A stretch of 64,000 nucleotides of DNA from Streptomyces halstedii (GTDB lineage: Bacteria > Actinomycetota > Actinomycetes > Streptomycetales > Streptomycetaceae). Positions 50,986 through 63,277 of this stretch are shown piece after piece. The notes beneath the pieces are model-generated. The model had not been told where the DNA came from. It was given only the letters and a program-made list of their open reading frames with translations, and searched no databases. The DNA lies in contig JOAZ01000032.1 of the NCBI GenBank assembly GCA_000720535.1, forward strand, positions 1 through 64,000, read 5' to 3'. Numbering within the stretch: the stretch's first letter is position 1; each line of letters opens with the position of its first letter. The position numbers were made by a program, and so were the translations under genes.

Positions 50986-52071
50986 GTGGCACGGCCCAGG
51001 ATCAAGGACGTCGCACGGCACGCGGGGGTGTCGGAGAAGACGGTGTCCAACGTGCTCAACGACTACGTCCATGTGTCCGAACGGACCAGGCGCGTGGTCC
51101 AGGAGGCGATCGACCACCTCGGCTACCGCGTCAACCTCGCCGGACGGCATCTGCGCAGCGGCCGCACCGGAGTCATCGCCCTGGTCGTACCGGAACTGGA
51201 CGTCCCGTACTTCGCGGAGCTGGCCCGGCACGTCGTCCGGGAGGCCGAAAGACGCTCCCTGACCGTGCTGATCCACCAGTCCGGCGGGGACCGGGAGCGG
51301 GAGCGGGCGGCGCTGGCCGGATTCGGTTCGGATTTCGTGGACGGCGTCATCCTGAGTCCGCTGGCCCTCGCGCCGGACGATCTGCGCGCCCATACGGGAG
51401 TTCCGCCGACCATCCTGCTGGGCGAGCTGCTGACGGACGGCGCCGACCATGTGGCGATCGACAACGAGCGGGCGGCCCGTGAGGCGACCGAGCACCTGCT
51501 CGCGCTCGGCCGCCGGCGCGTCCTGACGGTCGGCGGGCGGGACGACCCGGGCGTGGGCACCGCCCAGGCGCGTACCCGGGGCTACCGCGCCGCACTGGCC
51601 GCCGCGGGCATCGCGCTCGATCCGGCGTCCCTGCTGCCGGTCGAGGCCTTCCACATGGCCGACGGGGCGGCCGCCGTACGCCGCGTCCTGGCCGAGGGGA
51701 TCCGGCCCGACGCCCTGCTGTGCCTCAACGACCAGTTGGCGCTCGGCGCGTTGCGGGCGCTGCACGAGTACGGGGCACGCGTGCCCCAGGACGTGGCCGT
51801 CATCGGCTTCGACGACGTGGAGGGGGGCCGCTTCAGCGTGCCCGCGCTGAGCACGGTGGCCCCGGACAAGGAGGCGGTGGCCCGCGTCGCGGTGGCCCTG
51901 CTCCTGCGCCGTATCGAGGAGGCGACGCGCCCAGCGGCACGCCCGGACGGCGGGGACGGCGCGGTCGGCGGGGGCCCCGGCTCGGCGGATCCGCAGGACC
52001 GCGTCGTGGCGCACCGGCTCGTCCTGCGCGAGAGCACCGAGGGGGCGGCGGCGCGCGACGGGACGTGGTGA
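50986..52071 (+). CDS. LacI-family transcriptional regulator
   Basis: This 361-residue protein begins with the LacI headpiece RPRIKDVARHAGVSEKTVSNVLN and hinge helix (RVNLAGRHLRSG), followed by a periplasmic-binding-protein-like sugar domain (60-330). GTG at 50986 follows GGGGAGG; the upstream in-frame start at 50872 would place it in the operator region. It is divergent from the ABC-GH2 operon and probably represses it in the absence of the sugar. Confidence 0.9.
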   Translation: MARPRIKDVARHAGVSEKTVSNVLNDYVHVSERTRRVVQEAIDHLGYRVNLAGRHLRSGRTGVIALVVPELDVPYFAELARHVVREAERRSLTVLIHQSGGDRERERAALAGFGSDFVDGVILSPLALAPDDLRAHTGVPPTILLGELLTDGADHVAIDNERAAREATEHLLALGRRRVLTVGGRDDPGVGTAQARTRGYRAALAAAGIALDPASLLPVEAFHMADGAAAVRRVLAEGIRPDALLCLNDQLALGALRALHEYGARVPQDVAVIGFDDVEGGRFSVPALSTVAPDKEAVARVAVALLLRRIEEATRPAARPDGGDGAVGGGPGSADPQDRVVAHRLVLRESTEGAAARDGTW

Positions 52072-52172
52072 GCGCGCCGCCCGGGAACACACGGATTAAA
52101 CGGTGCGACGGCGAGGTTGTGCCTGACTGGAGCCGGTTCGGAGCGGAGCCGGGCGAACGTGGAGGCAAGGCT

Positions 52173-53228
52173 GTGCACGGTGAGTACAAGGTCCCCGGCG
52201 GCAAGCTCGTGGTCGTCGACCTGGAGGTGGCGGGCGGCGCCCTGCGCGACGTCCGGGTCGCGGGGGACTTCTTCCTCGAACCCGACGAGGCGATCCAGGC
52301 CATCGACGCGGCCCTGGAAGGCGCCCCGGCGAACACCGACACCGTGGGCCTCACCGCCCGGATCGACGCCGCGCTGCCGGAGTCGACGGTGATGCTCGGA
52401 CTCACCTCCGAGGGCGTCGCCGTCGCGGTCCGCCGGGCCCTCGCCCACGCCACCGAGTGGAGCGACTACGACTGGCAGCTGATCCACGACACGCCCCAGT
52501 CCCCCGCCCTGCACATGGCGCTGGACGAGGTCATCACCGCCGAGGTCGCCGCGGGCCGCCGGCCGCCGACGCTGCGGGTCTGGGAGTGGGACTCCCCCGC
52601 CGTGATCATCGGCAGCTTCCAGTCCCTGCGCAACGAGGTGGACCCGGCCGGCGCGGAACGCCACGGCGTGACGGTCGTACGCCGGGTCTCCGGCGGCGGG
52701 GCGATGTTCGTGGAGCCGGGCAACACCATCACGTACTCGCTGTCGGTGCCGGACGCGCTGGTCTCCGGCCTCTCCTTCGCCGACAGCTACGCCTACCTGG
52801 ACGACTGGGTGCTCGGAGCCCTGGCCGACATGGGCATCCGGGCCTGGTACCAGCCGCTCAACGACATCGCCACGGACGCCGGGAAGATCGCGGGCGCCGC
52901 CCAGAAGCGCATGGCGGGCGGGGGCGGGGCCGTCCTGCATCACGTGACCATGGCGTACGACATCGACGCCGACAAGATGCTCGACGTGCTCCGCATCGGC
53001 AAGGAGAAGATGTCCGACAAGGGCACCAAGTCCGCGAAGAAGCGCGTCGATCCGCTCAGGCGCCAGACCGGCCTGCCCCGCGAGGTCGTCATCGCCAACA
53101 TGATCGACTCCTTCCGCGGCCGCCACGGGCTCACCCCGGGCGCCGTGACCGCCGAGGAGATGGCCCGTGCGGAGGAGCTCGTGCGGACCAAGTTCGCCAC
53201 CGAGGAGTGGACCGCCCGCGTGCCGTAG
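52173..53228 (+). CDS. lipoate-protein ligase A-type protein
   Basis: This 351-residue protein has an extra N-terminal domain (1-90, accessory-domain-like: [24 protein letters not shown]) and a biotin/lipoate ligase catalytic fold. [31 protein letters not shown] and [21 protein letters not shown] form the RRxSGGGxxxH-like lipoate loop, with Phe-Val where scavenging ligases often have His. It should attach lipoate or octanoate to carrier domains. GTG at 52173 follows GGAGG. The order of domains (accessory domain first) matches a known archaeal/actinobacterial form. Confidence 0.82.
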   Translation: MHGEYKVPGGKLVVVDLEVAGGALRDVRVAGDFFLEPDEAIQAIDAALEGAPANTDTVGLTARIDAALPESTVMLGLTSEGVAVAVRRALAHATEWSDYDWQLIHDTPQSPALHMALDEVITAEVAAGRRPPTLRVWEWDSPAVIIGSFQSLRNEVDPAGAERHGVTVVRRVSGGGAMFVEPGNTITYSLSVPDALVSGLSFADSYAYLDDWVLGALADMGIRAWYQPLNDIATDAGKIAGAAQKRMAGGGGAVLHHVTMAYDIDADKMLDVLRIGKEKMSDKGTKSAKKRVDPLRRQTGLPREVVIANMIDSFRGRHGLTPGAVTAEEMARAEELVRTKFATEEWTARVP

Positions 53229-53281
53229 AACCGCTCGGGGCCGCCCCGGCAGTGGGGCCGGACGGCGGGGCGCCCCGTACG

Positions 53282-53324
53282 CACGCGACCGCCCCGGCGG
53301 GCGGGGAGCCCGCCGGGGCGGTCG
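53282..53324. terminator. 19-bp bidirectional terminator between convergent genes
   Basis: A perfect 19-bp stem, 53282-53300 with 53306-53324, has loop GGGGA, between the ligase and isocitrate dehydrogenase stops. Confidence 0.85.
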
Positions 53325-53345
53325 CGCGGAAAAGGTGACGCCGGG

Positions 53346-56366
<3,021 letters not shown>

Positions 56367-56370
<4 letters not shown>

Positions 56371-57512
56371 CGGACGGCCTCCCGGGGGCAGGGCAGCTCG
56401 GCGCGGACGGAGAAGCCGCCGTCCGCCCCCGGCACGGCCTCCAGGGTGCCGCCGAGCGCGGTGACGCGTTCGCGCATGCCGGTCAGCCCGGTGCCGGGGA
56501 CGACGCGGACCCCTTCCAGGCAGGGTCCCGCGTCCTCGACGGCCAGGGCCAGCGAGGTGTCGGTGTAGGTGAGGCGGACGGTGGTGTCGGCCCGGTCCGC
56601 GTGCCGGGCGACGTTGGTGAGGGCCTCCTGCACGATGCGGTACGCCGCCCCGTCCACGTCGGCCGGAAGGGAACGCACGGTGCCGTCCACGGTGACGGCG
56701 AGCGCGATACCGGCCGCCCGTGCCCGTTCGGCCAGCTCCCCCAGCCGGTCCAGCCCCGTGCCGGGGTCCACCACGTCGGTGCGGAGCACCTCCAGGGTCG
56801 AGCGCAGTTCCCGCATCGCCTCGCCGCTCGCCTCCTGGATGGCGAGCAGGGCGGGCTCCACCTCGGTACCCCGTTTGCGGGCGAGGTGGACGGCGACTCC
56901 GGCCTGGAGCTTGACGATGGAGATGGAGTGGGTGAGCGAGTCGTGCAGTTCGCGGGCGATGCGCAGCCGTTCCTCGCCGGCCCGGCGCAGAGCGGTCTCC
57001 TCGCGGGTGCGCTCCGCGTCGAGCGCGCGCTGCTCGGTCTGGCGCAGATAGGCCTGCCAGTTCTTGTCGATGAGCCCGGTGACCCCGGCGCACAGGAACC
57101 AGCCGAGCAGCAGCGCCGTCCGTTCGGCCGTGTCCTGGACTCCGGGCCCGGTGGCGAACAGCACCACGCTGTAGCCGGCCAGGAACAGCACCCCGGTCGC
57201 GACCGCCTCGGTACGGTGCTCGTTGCGCGCGGCGGCGTGGACACCGGCCAGGACCGGCAGCGCCGCCCAGCTTCCCGGGTGCGCGTGGACGACGTACGCG
57301 AACAGGCACAGGGTGGTGACGGCGAGGACGACGCGCGGGTGACGGCGGTGTGCGGTCAGGGCGAGGCAGCCCGCCGCGATCAGGACCAGATCGAGGGCGG
57401 AGGGTGCGGAGGCCAGGCACGCGGCGGTGATCACGACCGCCCCGATCGCCACGGCGAGTCCCACGTCCGCCGGCTTCGTCCCCCGGCCGGTATCCCCCTG
57501 CATGAGCGGCAC
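56367..57512 (-). CDS. sensor histidine kinase, HisKA_3 type
   Basis: This 381-residue membrane kinase has four to six N-terminal helices (20-150), a dimerisation helix with the phosphorylated His in ERLRIARELHDSLTHSIS, and an ATPase domain (YRIVQEALTNVARHA, VEDAG, GTGLTGMRERV). The extracellular part is minimal, so it probably senses a membrane signal. The start is ATG 57512 or 57503. It is the first gene of a two-gene operon with its regulator. Confidence 0.9.
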
Positions 57513-57672
57513 TTTAACGCCCGTACGCCCGATGCCGCGTCGTCCTCGGGGACGGTGTGCGCACTACTCCCGGTGAAGTAGGACGGGCCGTGTCCGGCCG
57601 GGCCGGGCGCAGCCCCGGTCGCCTCCCGCCGTACGACGACCCGAGGGGGTGGCGGCGGCCAGCATGGGCGGT

Positions 57673-58653
57673 ATGACCGGACCCTTCCTGTACACCTCGC
57701 CCCAGTCCCCCGCGTCGGCCACCGGGGTGGTGGCCGACGTCTATGCCCAGGTGTCCGCCGACTTCGGTGTCAAGGACGCCCCCACCTTCGTCGCCCTGTC
57801 CGCCTCCCCCTCCCTGCTCACCTCCACCTGGGCCCTGATGCGGGAGTCCCTGCTCGCCGGGCGTGCCTCGCGTACCGGGAAGGAGCTGGTGGCAACGGGT
57901 GTCTCGCTGGCCAACCGGTGCCCGTTCTGTGTGACCGCGCACGCCGTCCTGCTGCACGCCACCGGGGACCACCGGCTGGCGGAGGGCGTGCTGCGGGGCG
58001 AGGAGCCGGAGGCGCCCGGCGACCGTGCGCTGCTCGCCTGGGGCAGGGACCCGCGCGGGCCGTGGCCGTTCCCGGCGGACGAGGCGCCCGAGTACGTGGG
58101 GACGACGCTCGCCTTCCACTTCATCAACCGGATCGTCTCCTCGCTGCTGTCGGAGCGGATGCTGCCGGGCGGTGCCGAGAAGTACCGGCTGGTGCGCAGG
58201 ACGGCGGGCCGCTCGCTGGCCGGGACCGTGCGCCGAGAGGTGCGGTCGGGCGCCTCCCTGCCGCTGCTGCGGACGGACGGGGAGGCACCGGCGTGGGTGG
58301 ACGACGGTCCGGTGGGCACGGCGTACGGGGCGCTGCTCACGGCCGCGCGGGCGGGCGAGGAACTGCTGAGCGACGAGGACGCCGCGTCGGTACGGGCGTC
58401 GGTGGCCGACTGGGACGGGGTCACGCCGCTGCCGCTGAGGGCGGAGCTGCCGTCGCGGGCCCAGCGGCCGGGTGCCCGGCTCGCGCTGCTCGCGGCGCGG
58501 GCGCCGTACCGCGTCACCGCCGAGGACGTGGCGGCCTGGCGCACTCCGGCGTCGACCGATCACTGCCTGGTCCATCTGGTGGCCTTCGGCGCGATCTGCG
58601 CCGTCGAGCGGGTCGAGGCGATCCTGCGGATGACGGTCGGCGAGCCCATCTAG
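57673..58653 (+). CDS. CMD/AhpD-like protein
   Basis: This 326-residue protein has an AhpD-type core in its first half, with TGVSLANRCPFCVTAHAVLL carrying the CxxC...H active site used in peroxidase-like or carboxymuconolactone-decarboxylase-family reactions. The second half resembles a second, divergent all-helical copy lacking the cysteines. ATG at 57673 is preferred over 57649. Its stop codon abuts a dispersed-type repeat, and its last 140 bp are overlapped by the extended tail of the convergent amidase frame. Confidence 0.82.
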   Translation: MTGPFLYTSPQSPASATGVVADVYAQVSADFGVKDAPTFVALSASPSLLTSTWALMRESLLAGRASRTGKELVATGVSLANRCPFCVTAHAVLLHATGDHRLAEGVLRGEEPEAPGDRALLAWGRDPRGPWPFPADEAPEYVGTTLAFHFINRIVSSLLSERMLPGGAEKYRLVRRTAGRSLAGTVRREVRSGASLPLLRTDGEAPAWVDDGPVGTAYGALLTAARAGEELLSDEDAASVRASVADWDGVTPLPLRAELPSRAQRPGARLALLAARAPYRVTAEDVAAWRTPASTDHCLVHLVAFGAICAVERVEAILRMTVGEPI

Positions 58654-60232
58654 GGCGTGTTTCGAAAGTAGCGCCGTCCACCCGGAGGGCGGGGCCCGCG
58701 GCGTCCGGTGCGTGCGATCGCAAGGCGGAGGATCGCCCTCGTACTGGACGTACGTGGGCGACTCCGACAACGCGGCGAGCCAGCTGGGCGGCGAGGGAGA
58801 GGAGCAGGGCCTCGCTGCGGGCGGGTCCGAGGAGCTGGGCGCCGACCGGCAGCCCGTCGCGGGTGAACCCGGCCGGGACGTTGACGCCGGGCCAGCCCAG
58901 TACGTTCCAGGGCCAGGCGTAGGGGCAGGCGGCGGTCATGGCGAGGTCGGTGCGCCAGGCGCTCAGGTCGTCGCAGGCCCCGGTCCGGGGCGGCGGGGAC
59001 GCGGTGGTCGGGGTGAGGAGCACGTCGAACCCCTGGCCGTCCTCGGCACCGCCGCCCGAGCGGGCCCGGCCCGGCTCGAAGAAGGCGCCGATCCTGCGGT
59101 GCTGGTGCCTCTCCCGGGCACGCGCCGCCCGGACCACCCGCCCGCCGAGCCGGGTCCCGGTGCGCAGGGCACTGCGGGTACGCGGGTCGAGCAGGCCCGG
59201 TTCGGGGTGCGCCCCGGCGAGTTCCGCGATACCGGCGGTGGCGCGGGGGACGAAGGCGAGGCCGATCAGCCCGTAGCGGGGGCGGGCCTCCTCGACGTGG
59301 TGGCCGAGCCGGGCCAGGGTCTCGGCGAGCGCGGTGACGGCCCGTGCCACCTCGGGGTGCGGCGTGGTCCGGGTGAGGGTGAGCGGCGGCCGCAGGGCGA
59401 GGCCGATGCGCAGCCTTCCGGGGTCGCGGCGCGCGGCGGCGGACGCGTCCACGGCGGGCGGGCGGTGCGGGTCGGCCGGGTGGGGGCCGGCGGCGGCGTC
59501 CAGCAGCAGGGCGGCATCGGCGACCGTACGGGCGAGGGGGCCGTTGACGGTGAGCCCGTGGAAGGCGTCGCCGTAGGGGTGGACGGAGATCCGGCCGCGC
59601 TGCGGTTTGACGCCGACCAGGTGGGTCCAGGCGGCGGGGATGCGGATGGATCCCGCGCCGTCCGAGCCGAGCGCCGCGGGCACCAGCCCGGCCGCGACGG
59701 CGGCCGCCGAGCCGCCGGAGGAACCGCCGGGCGTGTGGCCGGTGTTCCACGGGTTGCGGGTGACACCGAAGGCGGGTCCCTCGGTGAAGGCCCACTGGCC
59801 CAGCTCGCAGGCGTTGGTCTTGCCGACGACGACGGCCCCGGCGGCCCGCAGCCTGCGGACCGCCTCGCTGTCGGCGGTGGCCGGCGGCAGTGCGCCGTCA
59901 CACCCGAAGTAGGTGGGCATCCCGGCGACGTCGGTGTCGTCCTTGACGGCGACCGGCACCCCGAGCAGGGGCAGCCGCTCCCCCGCGGCGAGCCGCCGGT
60001 CCGCCTCGGCCGCCTCCGCGAGCGCGGCGTCGGCCCGCAGGTGCCGGAAGGCGTTGAGGGTGGGGCGGCTCGCCTCGATACGGCTCAGGGCCGCGCCGAC
60101 CAGCGCCGCCGAGGTGGTGGTGCCCTCGGCCAACCGCCGTGCGCTGTCCGCGAGTCCGGGTGGGGCGGCCGGTGGGGCCGGGCGCCGCGACCCGCTCACT
60201 CCGGTCCCCCGGGTGGACTCCGCCGATGTCAT
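58514..60232 (-). CDS. amidase-signature enzyme with displaced C-terminus
   Basis: This 572-residue frame is an amidase of the Ser-cisSer-Lys type. Lys in VPVAVKDDTDVAG, cis-Ser in HTPGGSSGGSAAAVAAG and the nucleophilic Ser in GSDGAGSIRIPA are present. It should hydrolyse an unknown amide. The family normally ends shortly after GLPVGAQLLGP...LLLSLAAQL. Here that point meets a repeat (58654-58777), and the frame runs on for about 90 Arg/Pro-rich residues, the last of them antisense to the neighbouring gene. The native C-terminal 15-25 residues are therefore probably lost, and the real product may be impaired. Confidence 0.8.
   Translation of the reverse strand: MTSAESTRGTGVSGSRRPAPPAAPPGLADSARRLAEGTTTSAALVGAALSRIEASRPTLNAFRHLRADAALAEAAEADRRLAAGERLPLLGVPVAVKDDTDVAGMPTYFGCDGALPPATADSEAVRRLRAAGAVVVGKTNACELGQWAFTEGPAFGVTRNPWNTGHTPGGSSGGSAAAVAAGLVPAALGSDGAGSIRIPAAWTHLVGVKPQRGRISVHPYGDAFHGLTVNGPLARTVADAALLLDAAAGPHPADPHRPPAVDASAAARRDPGRLRIGLALRPPLTLTRTTPHPEVARAVTALAETLARLGHHVEEARPRYGLIGLAFVPRATAGIAELAGAHPEPGLLDPRTRSALRTGTRLGGRVVRAARARERHQHRRIGAFFEPGRARSGGGAEDGQGFDVLLTPTTASPPPRTGACDDLSAWRTDLAMTAACPYAWPWNVLGWPGVNVPAGFTRDGLPVGAQLLGPARSEALLLSLAAQLARRVVGVAHVRPVRGRSSALRSHAPDAAGPALRVDGATFETRPRWARRPSSAGSPRPARRRRSRRRPPDGPGSDRSTPECARPPRPRR
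58654..58777. repeat. dispersed-type Streptomyces repeat at the amidase 3' end
   Basis: The segment begins GGGCGTGTTTCGAAAG directly after the preceding stop codon. It contains a compound hairpin (TCGCCC/GGGCGA around CGTAC/GTACG, 58733-58761) and ends near GACAACGCGGCGAG. I recall this sequence type as scattered, non-coding copies in Streptomyces genomes. Only one copy is present in this window. The right boundary is where the amidase frame resumes family-like sequence. Confidence 0.65.
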
Positions 60233-60454
60233 CGCTGCCGCCTCCTCGCGCCCGCCGGGGCAGCTGCCGGGCGGCCCCAGGGCCGCCCCGACGGATCTAC
60301 TGGAGAGTAACGAGACGGGCCGCCCCGCTCAAGCACGCCTCACCCGCCGTACACCGCCGCCGTCAGGCGCGCACCCCGGGCCGGGCGTACGCTCCTAAGG
60401 AGGGATCACCGCTCGGCGAGGCTCTGAGCGGGAACGTTTCCCCAAGGAGGCACC

Positions 60455-61216
60455 GTGGCCGGACAGCGCACCGCCGCCCGTGCCGCCGCCTGTGCGGCGG
60501 TGGTCGTACTCACCGTCACCACCGGCGTGACGGCCCGCGCGGACGACGGTTTCGAGTCGCTTCCCGCACAGCGGATCGCGGACCGCTCCCGCGACGCGCT
60601 GCTGGACGCGCGGTCCCTGCGCCTGCGGGCGCACGGCGACCTGGGCAGGGGCCAGGAGGCGCTGACCGCCGATCTCGCCCTGGACCGGGAGGGCAACTGC
60701 GCGGGCAGCGTGCGACTCGGCGGCGACAAGGGGTCGGTGGAGATCGTCAAGCGGGGCGGCACGGTCTGGGTGAAGCCGGACGCGGACTTCTGGAAGAACC
60801 AGGTGCCGGTCGGCGGCAGCACCTTCGGAGCGATCCTGGCCGGGCGGTACCTGAAGGGCCCGGCCTCCGATTCGAGGCTCCGCCCGGTGGTGGACGCCTG
60901 TGACCTGAACACCTTCCGCCAGCTGGTCTCCGACAACGCCGACACCGCCGGCGGCACGCTCACCAAGGGCGCGGTGACGACGGTCGACGGGGTGCGCGCC
61001 GTCCCGGTCACCCGCCGCGCCCACGGGCAGGAGCTGACCGCGTACGTGGACACCGGCGGCCGGCACCACCCGGTGCGGCTCACCGTGCGGGGCGACGGGG
61101 CCGACGCGGCCGTGGACTTCTCCCGCTTCGACCGGCCGGTACCCTCGGCCACCCCGGCGGCCAAGGACACGGTGGACGTGAGCGCCCTGCTCGGCCGCAC
61201 GCCGGCTCCCTCGTAA
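60455..61216 (+). CDS. secreted LppX/LolA-like hypothetical protein
   Basis: This 253-residue protein starts at GTG behind AAGGAGG. It has a signal peptide (1-29, ending TARA-DDG) and no lipobox Cys. The mature part has alternating strands (LRLRAHGDLGRG, GSVRLGGDKGSVEIVKRGGTVWVKPD, YVDTGGRHHPVRLTV) suggestive of the LolA/LppX fold, which carries lipids between membranes and walls. The resemblance is by pattern only. It lies 222 bp from the divergent amidase gene. Confidence 0.7.
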   Translation: MAGQRTAARAAACAAVVVLTVTTGVTARADDGFESLPAQRIADRSRDALLDARSLRLRAHGDLGRGQEALTADLALDREGNCAGSVRLGGDKGSVEIVKRGGTVWVKPDADFWKNQVPVGGSTFGAILAGRYLKGPASDSRLRPVVDACDLNTFRQLVSDNADTAGGTLTKGAVTTVDGVRAVPVTRRAHGQELTAYVDTGGRHHPVRLTVRGDGADAAVDFSRFDRPVPSATPAAKDTVDVSALLGRTPAPS

Positions 61217-61263
61217 CCGGCCCCGGCGCCCTAGCAACTGACGGCCTGTCAGCCGACCGGGCG

Positions 61264-62265
61264 TCAGGCGGACAGGGCGGGGATGACCGTGGAACCGTAG
61301 GCGTCGACGGTCGCCTCACGGGCGTCGTGCATGGCGTAGACGGCGAACTGGTCGACGCCCAGGTCGCGTAGGGCCCGCAGCTTCTCGATGTGCGCCTCGG
61401 CGGGGCCCAGCAGGCAGAACCGGTCCACGATCTCGTCGGGGACGAAGGCCGTGTCCGGGTTCCCGGTGCGGCCGTGGTGGCTGTAGTCGTACCCGGACCG
61501 GTTCGCGATGTACGCGGTCAGCGCCTCGGGCACCAGTCCGGAGTGCTCGCCGTACCGGGAGACGAGGTCGGCGACGTGGTTGCCGACCATGCCGCCGAAC
61601 CAGCGGCACTGCTCGCGGGCGTGCCCCAGGTCCTCGCCCACATAGGCGGGGGCGGCGACGCAGATGGTGACGGAGTCCGGGTCGCGGCCCGCGTCGGCGG
61701 CCGAGTCGCGCACCGCCCTGACCATCCACTCGGTGAGGTAGGGATCGGCGAGCTGGAGGATGAAGCCGTCGGCCTTCCGTCCCGCGAGGGCGAGGGCCTT
61801 GGGGCCGTACGCCGCCATCCAGACGGGGAGCCTGCCCTCCTTCACCCACGGGATCCGGATCCGCTGCCCGTCCACCACGGCCTCGCGCCCCTCGGCGAGG
61901 TCCCGGATCACGTCGACGGCCTCGCCCAGCCGGGCCAGGGTGTTGGGCGCCCGGCCCGCCACCCTCATCGCCGAGTCGCCGCGTCCGATGCCGCAGACGG
62001 TGCGGTTGCCGTACATGTCGTTCAGGGTGGCGAAGGTGGAGGCGGTGACCTCCCAGGTGCGGGTGCCCGGGTTGGTGACCATCGGTCCGACGATCAGCCG
62101 GTCGGTGTGCTCCAGGATGCGGCTGTAGACGACGAAGGGCTCCTGCCAGAGCACCGCCGAGTCGAAGGTCCAGCCGTAGCGGAATCCGTTGCGCTCGGCG
62201 CGGCGCATGAGCCCGACGACGGCGGAGGCGGGCGGGTCGGTCTGGAGGACGAGTCCAAAATCCAT
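61264..62265 (-). CDS. LLM-class F420-dependent oxidoreductase
   Basis: This 333-residue TIM-barrel protein of the luciferase-like family is of the type that uses cofactor F420. FGLVLQTDPPASAVVGLMRRAE is at the start, GRGDSAMRVAGRAPNTLARLGEAVD and PVWMAAYGPKALALAGRKADG hold the flavin/F420-binding loops. The substrate is unknown. ATG at 62265 follows AGGAGCAC. The upstream part of the longer open frame is Arg/Pro-rich noise. Confidence 0.87.
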   Translation of the reverse strand: MDFGLVLQTDPPASAVVGLMRRAERNGFRYGWTFDSAVLWQEPFVVYSRILEHTDRLIVGPMVTNPGTRTWEVTASTFATLNDMYGNRTVCGIGRGDSAMRVAGRAPNTLARLGEAVDVIRDLAEGREAVVDGQRIRIPWVKEGRLPVWMAAYGPKALALAGRKADGFILQLADPYLTEWMVRAVRDSAADAGRDPDSVTICVAAPAYVGEDLGHAREQCRWFGGMVGNHVADLVSRYGEHSGLVPEALTAYIANRSGYDYSHHGRTGNPDTAFVPDEIVDRFCLLGPAEAHIEKLRALRDLGVDQFAVYAMHDAREATVDAYGSTVIPALSA

Positions 62266-62817
62266 GACGTGTGCTCCTGGTCCGGGTGCTGGCAGGGGGC
62301 GCGCGGGTCGTGGACGGCGGGAGGAGCGGGCCGAGGGGTGTACCGCCCGCTCCCGGGCTCCGGTCTTCTGGTGCTCACGGGCACGCGGGAAGGCTCTGCG
62401 GGCGCGTCGCCCGGGTGGGGCACCGCGGGAAGATCCTTCCACACACAGCCGTGCGGAACCCCGCAACGGCGGCCCCTGCGGGGCGAGTCGCGGGGGACAA
62501 TCCTGGACCGCTTTCCCAGATCTTGGGAAGAGGCCCTGCCCGGGTACCCGCCGGTACGGGCCACCCTGCCGGTACCCGGGACGCCGGGGAGCCGCGCACG
62601 GTACGGTGCCCGTCGGCGGGCGGCCGGAGGCGGTTGCGGGGCGCACGAGGCCGGCCGGTCAGGCCCCGGGGGCGATCACCGGCCGGCACGCGTGGGGCGG
62701 CCGGGACCACGCCGTACCCAGGAGTCGATCCCCGCCCCACGCGGCGGCTCCCGTCCCGCCCGGCACGGCCGGATCGCACCCTATCCGCCCGCGCGGTCTG
62801 TCCGGACCCTTACGGAT
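62266..62817. other. 552-bp intergenic region with two inverted repeats
   Basis: No gene is convincing here. TTCCCA-GATCT-TGGGAA (62513-62529) and CCCGGGTACC/GGTACCCGGG (62539-62548 with 62571-62580, 22-base loop) lie about 250-310 bp upstream of the oxidoreductase start. They may be regulator sites or part of a structured leader. Confidence 0.45.
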
Positions 62818-63255
62818 ATGGGGGACACCGAGTACACACCGCCCAGCCCCGACGACCCCGACCTCCTCGACCACACCTTCCAGGCGCTCCGAGTGGGGGC
62901 CACGGCGCCGCGCCCTCCGTCGCCGCCCGACTGCCCGTTCTGCGACCTGCCGCAGGACCGGTACCACACCTGGTACACCGGGCACTGGATCCTCCTCGAA
63001 CCCCGCATCCGGCTCCCCGCCCACACCGTGCCGCCGCCACTGCGGTGGATCATCACCCCGGGCGGCCTCGCGACGGAACTGGGGGACGCCGAGCCGCTGC
63101 CCGGTACGGTCTGCCGCATCCCGCACCGGGTGGCCTGCCCGGGTCTGCTGCCCGAGGACCACTGGCCGTGGCTGACCGCCCTGCGGCTGCACAACGACCG
63201 GCGGACGCGCCGCCTGTTCGACCTGCCCGACGAGGGGCTCCCGGACGCCGGGTGA
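62818..63255 (+). CDS. DUF6083-like hypothetical protein
   Basis: This 145-residue protein has CPFCDLPQDRYHTWYTGHWI, then LLEPRIRLPAHTVPPPLRW and GTVCRIPHRVACPG, a cysteine pattern that could bind zinc. I recall this as the DUF6083 family of Streptomyces, of unknown function. ATG at 62818 fits the family's start. No operon partner is evident. Confidence 0.75.
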   Translation: MGDTEYTPPSPDDPDLLDHTFQALRVGATAPRPPSPPDCPFCDLPQDRYHTWYTGHWILLEPRIRLPAHTVPPPLRWIITPGGLATELGDAEPLPGTVCRIPHRVACPGLLPEDHWPWLTALRLHNDRRTRRLFDLPDEGLPDAG

Positions 63256-63277
63256 CGGGCGGGGCGGGCGGCCCTCC

